DNA of 5,806 bases from contig CAZFUY010000139.1 in assembly GCA_964522445.1 (NCBI GenBank), forward strand, positions 1 through 5,806, written 5' to 3'. This DNA is from CAZFUY01 sp964522445 (GTDB taxonomy: Bacteria; Pseudomonadota; Gammaproteobacteria; SZUA-229). A model generated the notes under the pieces. The model saw only the letters and a list, made by a program, of their open reading frames with translations, did not search any database and was not told where the DNA came from. This document shows positions 1-4,920 of this stretch, one piece after another. The translations under genes and the position numbers were made by a program. How positions within the stretch are numbered: the first letter of the stretch is position 1; the number at the start of each line of letters is the position of its first letter.

Positions 1-223
1 AGAAGGCGCTGTTGCAGAAGCTGGCCGTTGCATGAGCTGCGGCATGTGTTTCGAATGTGACAACTGCGTTATTTTCTGTCCTCAGGATGCAGTATTCAGA
101 GTTAAGAAAGATAAAAGCACATTAGGTCGTTACGTAGACACTGATTACAGTAAATGTGTTGGTTGTCATATCTGTGCTGATGTTTGCCCAACAGGCTACA
201 TCAATATGGGCATGGGCGAGTAA
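1..223 (+). CDS. dsrL: DsrL, C-terminal fragment (iron-sulfur flavoprotein NAD(P)H:acceptor oxidoreductase), 5' end outside the window
   Basis: The reading frame is open from base 2 to a TAA at 221-223 and gives the last 73 residues of a larger protein. It contains a cysteine-rich ferredoxin module. The first set begins CMSCGMCFEC and continues DNCVIFCP, so it includes a CxxCxxCxxxCP motif plus two extra upstream cysteines. The second set is CVGCHICADVCP. Together these suit two [4Fe-4S] clusters. A C-terminal ferredoxin domain of this kind, on a GltD-like NAD(P)H/FAD body, is characteristic of DsrL. In sulfur oxidizers DsrL interacts with DsrAB in the cytoplasm and transfers electrons from sulfur oxidation to NAD(P)+. 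The flavin and nucleotide domains lie upstream and cannot be checked here. The assignment rests on the module and on the next gene being dsrJ, which is the usual neighbour. Another GltD-like oxidoreductase with the same tail is possible but less likely in this context. Confidence 0.88.
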   Translation, partial: EGAVAEAGRCMSCGMCFECDNCVIFCPQDAVFRVKKDKSTLGRYVDTDYSKCVGCHICADVCPTGYINMGMGE

Positions 224-353
224 CTATCCAGCTACCCCTTTGTGGCTTCATGCCCGCGTTAGTAAATGTGCATTTACACTTGTAAACTTACATTTTCTGC
301 CTTGGTCTGAAGCCACAAAGGGGCAACCTGAACAGTTATATATTATTTAACTT
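224..353. repeat. dsrL-dsrJ intergenic palindromic element (large hairpin with nested small palindromes)
   Basis: A perfect 16-base inverted repeat pairs 235-250 (CCCCTTTGTGGCTTCA) with 308-323 and encloses 57 bases. Inside it are further short palindromes: GTAAATG-TG-CATTTAC at 262-277, TTTACA-CT-TGTAAA at 273-286 and GTAA-AC-TTAC at 282-291. They overlap, so they cannot all fold at once. No T-run follows the right arm, so it does not look like an intrinsic terminator. It could be a dispersed MITE- or REP-like element or an mRNA-processing or stabilizing structure between dsrL and dsrJ. No clear target-site duplication is visible at its ends. No convincing promoter was seen in this gap. Confidence 0.75.
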
Positions 354-365
354 TTGGAGATTATG

Positions 366-821
366 ATGCTGCAGTTGAAGAAACTCATGCATAAATCCTT
401 ACTGGTAATTGCTGGAAGCGCCGCACTGGCACTCTCCTCAATTGCTGTTGCTGATAATACTGATGTGGCGAGAGCTAAAACAGATAAGTGTGTCGCTGAG
501 ACACCTTATATGCGTTCTAATCACATGGATGAAATACTGCATCAACGAAATGACACTCTGCGCAAAGGTATTCGCAGCGGTAATTTTAGTTTGAAAGAAT
601 GCATTAATTGTCATGTCAAAGAGAATTCTCAGGCTCGTTATGGTGACAACAATCACTTCTGTAGCGGTTGTCACAACTATGCTGCCGTAACCATTGACTG
701 TTTCCAGTGCCATGCTGATCGTCCAACTAAAGCAGGCAAAACAGGTTACAAAGCATCATTAAATACCTCAAAAAATCCTCACTATGCTGATAACTCTGCT
801 GAAAAAGGAGTATCTAAATGA
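366..821 (+). CDS. dsrJ: DsrJ, periplasmic triheme cytochrome c subunit of the DsrMKJOP complex
   Basis: This is a 151-residue c-type cytochrome of the DsrMKJOP transmembrane complex. It has an N-terminal export or anchor segment (about residues 6-29: basic start, then LLVIAGSAALALSSIAVA). Exactly three CxxCH heme-binding motifs follow: CINCH (79-83), CSGCH (99-103) and CFQCH (112-116). Cys42, in DKCVAETPYMRSNHM, matches the position of the conserved cysteine that A. vinosum DsrJ work identified as ligand of a His/Cys heme. Conserved histidines (H53, H59, H97) are candidates for other distal ligands. ATG 366 was chosen because GGAG (356-359) lies 6 bases upstream. ATG 363 is an alternative, and an upstream in-frame TTG at 354 overlaps the ribosome site and is unlikely. 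The stop TGA overlaps the dsrO start as ATGA, so the two are translationally coupled. The cytochrome should face the periplasm and work with DsrO. Confidence 0.95.
   Translation: MLQLKKLMHKSLLVIAGSAALALSSIAVADNTDVARAKTDKCVAETPYMRSNHMDEILHQRNDTLRKGIRSGNFSLKECINCHVKENSQARYGDNNHFCSGCHNYAAVTIDCFQCHADRPTKAGKTGYKASLNTSKNPHYADNSAEKGVSK
807..810 (+). promoter_or_regulatory. Ribosome binding site for dsrO inside dsrJ
   Basis: AAAAAGGAG ends at 810, seven bases before the dsrO ATG at 818. It is the best-formed Shine-Dalgarno site in the window and lies within the last codons of dsrJ. It fixes the dsrO start at the ATGA overlap and supports coupled translation of J and O. Confidence 0.8.
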
Positions 822-1591
822 GTGAAAATAAAACAAATACTCAAACAGTGAATTTCTCACGTCGCAGTTTTGTAAACAAAACAGCAACAGCCGCAGCGGG
901 TATTGCTATTGCCCCCGGCATAATGCTACACACTGTTGCAGAAGCAAAACCCGCAGGTGAAACCGCTACTTCAGATGTTCGCTGGGGCATGTTAATTAAC
1001 ACAAATAAATGTGACTCAGGTTGTACTGATTGCGTAACTGCATGCAATACTGAAAATGGTATCGTATCTCACAATCACCCAGATCATGACAACCAGAAAA
1101 CAGATCAGCAGTGGATTCGTAAAGTAAAATTACGTGATACACAAACAGGTCACATCACATCTTTACCTATGATGTGCCAGCACTGTGAAAAGCCGCCCTG
1201 CGTTGATGTTTGCCCCACAGGCGCATCCATGAAACGTGAAGATGGTATTGTTCTTGTTGATCGTCATATTTGCATCGGCTGTCGTTATTGCATGATGGCC
1301 TGCCCTTACAAAGCACGTTCATTTGCACATGAAACAGTTGAAGATCAAAAAGAATATGCGCCTCGTGGCAAAGGTACAGTTGAAGCCTGCACTCTATGTG
1401 TACACCGTGTAGATGAAGGCGGTACACCTGCCTGTGTTGAAGCATGTACAGCATCCGAACACGGTGCAATGATTTTTGGTGATATAAAAGACCCTACCAG
1501 CGAAATATCTAAAGAGTTAGAAAAGCACGGTGGTAAACAGATTCGTTCAGATCTTGGTTTAAACACAGGTGTTCGTTACCAGGGAATTTAA
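818..1591 (+). CDS. dsrO: DsrO, Tat-exported periplasmic iron-sulfur subunit of the DsrMKJOP complex
   Basis: The product is a 257-residue ferredoxin-like electron-transfer subunit. The N-terminus carries a twin-arginine signal, SRRSFVNK with the arginines at 15-16, then a mildly hydrophobic Ala-rich stretch and a likely cleavage after AEA (41-43). The mature part has four cysteine groups: C65/69/72/76, C120/123/128/132 (CQHCEKPPCVDVCP), C152/155/158/162 (CIGCRYCMMACP) and C191/194/206/210. This is the arrangement of the NrfC/PsrB/HmcB family, with 16 cysteines able to hold up to four Fe-S clusters. In the known complex DsrO pairs with the membrane protein DsrP and the cytochrome DsrJ, moving electrons between the quinone pool and the periplasmic side. 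The start overlaps the dsrJ stop and has a strong ribosome site. The gene to its right is dsrP, separated by a palindrome-bearing gap. Confidence 0.95.
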   Translation: MSENKTNTQTVNFSRRSFVNKTATAAAGIAIAPGIMLHTVAEAKPAGETATSDVRWGMLINTNKCDSGCTDCVTACNTENGIVSHNHPDHDNQKTDQQWIRKVKLRDTQTGHITSLPMMCQHCEKPPCVDVCPTGASMKREDGIVLVDRHICIGCRYCMMACPYKARSFAHETVEDQKEYAPRGKGTVEACTLCVHRVDEGGTPACVEACTASEHGAMIFGDIKDPTSEISKELEKHGGKQIRSDLGLNTGVRYQGI

Positions 1592-1600
1592 CAAATCGCC

Positions 1601-1660
1601 ACAGAGACACCAGAGAGCACAAAGCTTTTCTAGTTTCCTCTGTGAGCTTTGTGTCTCTGT
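1601..1660. repeat. Palindromic repeat element in the dsrO-dsrP gap
   Basis: ACAGAGACAC at 1601-1610 is perfectly inverted at 1651-1660 (GTGTCTCTGT). A second pairing is also possible: AGAGA (1612-1616) and CACAAAGC (1618-1625), separated by a bulged G, with 1646-1658. This shares the right arm, so the two folds exclude each other. The composition (CAGAGACAC... and ...GTGTCTCTGT) resembles a family of dispersed intergenic palindromes that, from memory, recurs in many proteobacterial genomes; no search was possible. No T-run follows the hairpin, so it is not a canonical terminator. Confidence 0.75.
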
Positions 1661-1671
1661 AACAGACGCTT

Positions 1672-1700
1672 TTGACTGAATAACGAAATAAAAAGTTATT
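1672..1700 (+). promoter_or_regulatory. Weak candidate sigma-70-type promoter upstream of dsrP
   Basis: TTGACT at 1672-1677 matches the -35 consensus in five of six bases and is followed after 17 bases by GTTATT at 1695-1700, which matches the -10 consensus in only three of six. The surrounding DNA is very AT-rich, which makes chance matches likely. If real, it would give dsrP extra transcription below the palindrome. This is an inference with low support. Confidence 0.2.
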
Positions 1701-1736
1701 TAAAAATTTACAAGTATTAGAGCTTAGTTGAAAACT

Positions 1737-2960
1737 ATGAAAAAAATATACTTAGAAGCAATTGACGGAAATAGCATGGGTTACTTTGGGCTTCTGGCCT
1801 TTTTAGGAGCCTTTGTACTCGCTGCATTAGGCTCAACCCTCTATATGGAGCACAATGGTCACTGGGTGACAGGCATGAATAACCAGATCGTCTGGGGCAT
1901 GCCGCATGTATTCGCCGTATTCCTGATTGTTGCCGCATCCGGCGCATTAAATATTGCATCCATTGCATCCGTATTTAATAAAAAGATTTATAAGCCGCTT
2001 GCGCCTTTATCTACGCTGTTAGCACTTTCATTGTTAATAGGTGGTTTAATGGTACTGGTACTTGATCTGGGTCGCCCTGATCGACTTATCGTTGCCATGA
2101 CCAAATATAATTTCAAATCCATCTTCGCATGGAACATGATTTTGTATAACGGCTTCTTCCTGGTTGTCGGTATCTATGCCTGGACTAACCTTGATCACAC
2201 CATGGCAAAATATAAACGCTACGCAGGTTTTGCAGCCTTTATCTGGCGACTGGCACTAACCACTGGTACAGGTTCAATTTTTGGCTTTCTGGTTTCTCGC
2301 TCTGGTTACGATATGGCCATGATGGCACCAATGTTTATCATTATGTCATTCTCATTTGGACTTGCAATTTACCTGCTCGTTTTAATGGCCTCATATAACT
2401 GGACAGGACGTGAACTCGGTGATGTTATTGTTCTACGCTTACGTAAACTACTGGGTACTTTTGTAGCCGCTGTTCTTTACTTTGTTATTGTTTATCACCT
2501 GACAAACCTGTATGCAGCAGAGCATCATGGTTATGAAGCATTTATCCTTCTTGGTGAAAATGGCGGTGCAAGCTATTCAAATATTTTCTGGTTCGTTCAG
2601 ATTATTCTTGGCAGCCTGATTCCACTAGCAATGATTTATGCACCAGCAGTTATTAAATGTCGTAAAACATTAGCCGCAGCCTGTATATTAATTATCATTG
2701 GCGGCATTGCTCAAATGTATACAATTATCATTGGCGGTCAGGCTTACCCAATGGAAATATTCCCCGGTATGGAAGTACTTGAATCTACATTCTTCGATGG
2801 TCAGACAGCTCAGTACTCTGCCAGCCTTCCCGAAATCATGTTAGGTTTAGGTGGCATGGCAATGTCTATGATTGTTGTAGCTTTTGGTATTAATGTACTT
2901 GGATTTTTACCTAAGTCACTTGCAGATGATGTAGCTGATCCACACCACAAGGCTGAGTAA
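1737..2960 (+). CDS. dsrP: DsrP, NrfD-family integral membrane quinone-interacting subunit of DsrMKJOP
   Basis: The 407-residue product is almost wholly hydrophobic. About ten membrane helices can be drawn, at roughly 17-36, 52-76, 90-110, 133-150, 162-186, 193-219, 239-259, 280-304, 312-333 and 367-391. The DLGRPDR motif at 110-116, just after the third helix, is typical of the NrfD/PsrC family, whose members exchange electrons with quinones. With the Fe-S protein DsrO it forms the JOP part of the complex. The C-terminus is short, acidic and cytoplasmic-looking. ATG 1737 was chosen because KKIYLEAIDGN suits a family N-terminus, but its ribosome site is poor. An in-frame TTG at 1728 has a weak TAGAG five bases upstream and would add three residues (M-K-T). 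The gene lies 145 bases after dsrO, which is unusually far for partners in one complex, because a palindrome occupies the gap. An intrinsic terminator follows. Confidence 0.94.
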   Translation: MKKIYLEAIDGNSMGYFGLLAFLGAFVLAALGSTLYMEHNGHWVTGMNNQIVWGMPHVFAVFLIVAASGALNIASIASVFNKKIYKPLAPLSTLLALSLLIGGLMVLVLDLGRPDRLIVAMTKYNFKSIFAWNMILYNGFFLVVGIYAWTNLDHTMAKYKRYAGFAAFIWRLALTTGTGSIFGFLVSRSGYDMAMMAPMFIIMSFSFGLAIYLLVLMASYNWTGRELGDVIVLRLRKLLGTFVAAVLYFVIVYHLTNLYAAEHHGYEAFILLGENGGASYSNIFWFVQIILGSLIPLAMIYAPAVIKCRKTLAAACILIIIGGIAQMYTIIIGGQAYPMEIFPGMEVLESTFFDGQTAQYSASLPEIMLGLGGMAMSMIVVAFGINVLGFLPKSLADDVADPHHKAE

Positions 2961-2989
2961 GTAAAGCATACAAACATATCGCTTTATCT

Positions 2990-3025
2990 AACGGCTCGGG
3001 GCTTGCTTCGAGCCGTTTTTGTTTT
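2990..3025 (+). terminator. Intrinsic (Rho-independent) terminator after dsrP
   Basis: AACGGCTCG at 2990-2998 pairs perfectly with CGAGCCGTT at 3009-3017 around a 10-base loop, and the stem runs into T-rich DNA (TTTTTGTTTT through 3025). It begins 30 bases after the dsrP stop. The GC-rich stem and T-tract are the classic form and suggest that a dsr transcript ends, at least partly, here. dsrN and dsrR would then depend on read-through or on their own promoter. Confidence 0.85.
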
Positions 3026-3082
3026 CAACTGAACGAGGTATAAAAGAAAACATAGATAATACAAATTAATATTCAAAATCAC

Positions 3083-3155
3083 TGTCATCCCGAGCGCAGC
3101 CGAGGGATCTTGCTTCCCAGACACTTAAGATCCCTCAACTGCGCTCGGGATGACA
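3083..3155. repeat. Imperfect 29-base inverted repeat (MITE/REP-like element) between dsrP and dsrN
   Basis: The arms 3083-3111 and 3127-3155 are inverted copies with 27 of 29 positions paired. The only mismatches are 3100/3138 and 3101/3137. The loop is 15 bases (3112-3126). The outer arm reads TGTCATCCCGAGCGCAG and the inner part GAGGGATCTT. Palindromes of the TCATCCCGAGCG...GAGGGATCT type are, from memory, dispersed in the intergenic DNA of many bacteria; no search was possible. It has no T-tract and carries no coding sequence. The rest of the 2961-3198 gap is AT-rich, with the terminator at its left and no clear ribosome site at its right. Confidence 0.85.
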
Positions 3156-3198
3156 AATAAGATAATTTATTTTTATTTACGTTTTCTTTTAAACACAC

Positions 3199-4566
3199 AT
3201 GGCTCATTTACTCATTTCAGCAGCACATAAATCGTCAGGTAAAACCACCATGACCATTGGCCTGTGCGCGGCTTTAGCTGAAACAGGCTCTATCATCCAG
3301 CCCTTTAAAAAAGGCCCTGATTATATCGACCCCATGTGGTTAGAACGCGCAGCTGGACGCTCCTGTCATAACCTTGATTTCTACACCATGGAACAGGACG
3401 AAATTATTGAAACTGTTAGCCAGTTTTCCACTGATGCAGATATTTCAATTATTGAAGGCAATAAAGGGCTTTATGATGGACTGGATTTAGACGGCAGTAA
3501 CTCCAATGCCGCCCTTGCAGAACTTCTAAAAGCCCCTGTAATACTGGTACTTGATGCCAGAGGCATGACTCGTGGCATCGCGCCTTTAATACTCGGCTAC
3601 CAGGCATTTGATCCAGACATTCAAATAGCAGGTGTCATTTTAAATCAGCTAGGAGGTAGCCGCCATGAAAGCAAGTTACGCTCAGTCATAGAACATTACA
3701 CTGATGTTTCCGTCGTTGGGGCGGTTTATCGCAATAAAGACTTATCAATAGAAGAACGTCATCTTGGATTATTACCCAGCAATGAAGACCAGTCTGCACA
3801 AAACAAAATTACTCAGATTCGTGATCTGATAAAAGAACAGATTGATTTAAACAAAATAAAATCTATCGCTGAGCAGGCAACACCTCTACCCTCTTTCAAG
3901 TTTTCAGAAGAATCTAAAAAAGCACCTGATCTGCGCATTGGCATTGTTCAAAACGAAGCTTTTGGTTTCTATTACCCTGATGACTTAATTGCACTTAAAA
4001 ACGCAGGTGCTGAACTTATAAGTATTGACACACTAAATGACACCAAACTGGCAAATATAGACGGCCTGTTTATTGGTGGTGGTTTTCCTGAAACACGCAT
4101 GCTGGAACTTGAAGCTAATAGCAATATTAGAACTGAAATTAAAACAGCCATAGAAAATGGCCTGCCTGCCTATGCCGAATGCGGCGGTTTAATGTATTTA
4201 AGCCGCAGTATAAAATGGCATAATAAAAAATGCGAAATGGTAGGCGTTATTCCTGCAGATTCAGTCATGCATGATACACCCCAGGGGCGAGGTTATATTC
4301 GCCTTGAAGAAACAGAACAGCATCTCTGGCACGCTACTCCAACAAATGAAATTGCCGGCCATGAATTTCACTACTCAAGTCTGGAAAATATTGATTCATC
4401 CATTCATTTTGCCTACCGTGTAAAACGAGGCAGTGGAATCGATGGAGAACATGACGGCATAGTCTATAAAAATATGCTGGCCTGTTATGCTCATTTACGT
4501 GATACCCGCGCTAATCACTGGGCATCACGCTTTGTAAATTTTGTTCGTGAATGTAAAAATACATAA
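3199..4566 (+). CDS. dsrN: DsrN, siroheme amidase (CbiA-like glutamine amidotransferase)
   Basis: The 455-residue protein has the length and layout of cobyrinic acid a,c-diamide synthase (CbiA/CobB). An N-terminal ATP-binding domain has a P-loop, HKSSGKTT (10-17), then KKGPDYIDP (37-45) and IIEGNKGLYDG (84-94). A linker (about 200-243) leads to a class I glutamine amidotransferase domain with IGGGFPETR (292-300), the nucleophile Cys328 in AECGGLMYLS, the GHEFHYS motif (387-393) and a late CYAHLRD (429-435), whose H432 is the likely catalytic histidine. In sulfur oxidizers this dsr-encoded paralogue is thought to amidate siroheme for DsrAB, using glutamine and ATP, in the cytoplasm. The siroheme role comes from its place between dsrP and dsrR. 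Sequence alone would also allow true CbiA, but no cobalamin genes are nearby. No Shine-Dalgarno is visible before ATG 3199, and the gene ends 27 bases before dsrR. Confidence 0.92.
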   Translation: MAHLLISAAHKSSGKTTMTIGLCAALAETGSIIQPFKKGPDYIDPMWLERAAGRSCHNLDFYTMEQDEIIETVSQFSTDADISIIEGNKGLYDGLDLDGSNSNAALAELLKAPVILVLDARGMTRGIAPLILGYQAFDPDIQIAGVILNQLGGSRHESKLRSVIEHYTDVSVVGAVYRNKDLSIEERHLGLLPSNEDQSAQNKITQIRDLIKEQIDLNKIKSIAEQATPLPSFKFSEESKKAPDLRIGIVQNEAFGFYYPDDLIALKNAGAELISIDTLNDTKLANIDGLFIGGGFPETRMLELEANSNIRTEIKTAIENGLPAYAECGGLMYLSRSIKWHNKKCEMVGVIPADSVMHDTPQGRGYIRLEETEQHLWHATPTNEIAGHEFHYSSLENIDSSIHFAYRVKRGSGIDGEHDGIVYKNMLACYAHLRDTRANHWASRFVNFVRECKNT

Positions 4567-4593
4567 AATTACACATATGGAGTTTTTAAGACA

Positions 4594-4905
4594 ATGATTA
4601 CCCTGACAGCCGCTGCTGTAAAACAAATTCGCCAATCTGCAAAAGACAGCAATCTGGAAGGTTTGCCCTTACGAATTGCTGCTACAAAAAATGAAGATGG
4701 TAGCCTGCATTATGGAATGGGCTTTGATGATGTTAAAGAAACCGATATTACTCATACAACAGATGGCGTAGACATTATTGTTTCTACAGAATCTAATAAA
4801 CTGGTTGATGGTATGACTATTGACTATGTTGAAATTGAACCAGGTAAACCGCAGTTTATTTTCTCAAACCCAAAAGATGCAAACTACCAGCCTGCATCTG
4901 ATTAA
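4594..4905 (+). CDS. dsrR: DsrR, A-type (IscA-like) protein without cluster-binding cysteines
   Basis: This 103-residue protein has the HesB/IscA/SufA fold signature: an N-terminal ITLTAAAVKQIRQ helix, LPLRIAATKNEDGSLHYGMGFDD, a VSTESNKLVDGMTIDYVE section and a FSNPKDANY end. It contains no cysteine at all. IscA proteins have one Cys mid-protein and a C-terminal CxC, and both sites are absent here (YQPASD stands where CGCGESF-like residues would be). This is the known hallmark of DsrR, which in A. vinosum does not assemble Fe-S clusters and is needed for full production of Dsr proteins. GGAG at 4579-4582 is 11 bases before the start, which is rather far. It is 27 bases after dsrN and 15 bases before the kinase gene, so the three may be cotranscribed. 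Confidence 0.93.
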   Translation: MITLTAAAVKQIRQSAKDSNLEGLPLRIAATKNEDGSLHYGMGFDDVKETDITHTTDGVDIIVSTESNKLVDGMTIDYVEIEPGKPQFIFSNPKDANYQPASD

Positions 4906-4920
4906 CAGGCTTCTATAAAT

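Noticed and set aside
156..350. 64-codon open frame overlapping the end of dsrL and the intergenic palindrome
   Set aside because: It starts inside dsrL in another frame, runs through the inverted repeat and has no recognizable domain or ribosome site.
224..353. Integron attC-like site or small mobile element with target duplication
   Set aside because: No attC R' or R'' core pair and no flanking direct repeat could be recognized; only the inverted repeat is supported.
438..713. Minus-strand open frame opposite dsrJ
   Set aside because: It is antisense to three clear heme motifs and resembles no known protein; it is a shadow of dsrJ.
1167..1469. Minus-strand open frames (also 841-1047 and 1345-1566) opposite dsrO
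   Set aside because: The dsrO frame carries 16 correctly spaced cysteines; the opposite frames show no domain and no start signal.
1735..1968. Minus-strand open frame opposite the dsrP N-terminus
   Set aside because: It lies antisense to the first membrane helices of dsrP, with low-complexity composition and no ribosome site.
3083..3155. Possible CRISPR repeat or terminator
   Set aside because: There is a single inverted pair with no spacer array and no T-tract after the stem; a dispersed palindromic repeat fits better.
3199..4566. Cobalamin-pathway CbiA instead of DsrN
   Set aside because: The fold is the same, but the position between dsrP and dsrR and the lack of other cobalamin genes favour DsrN.
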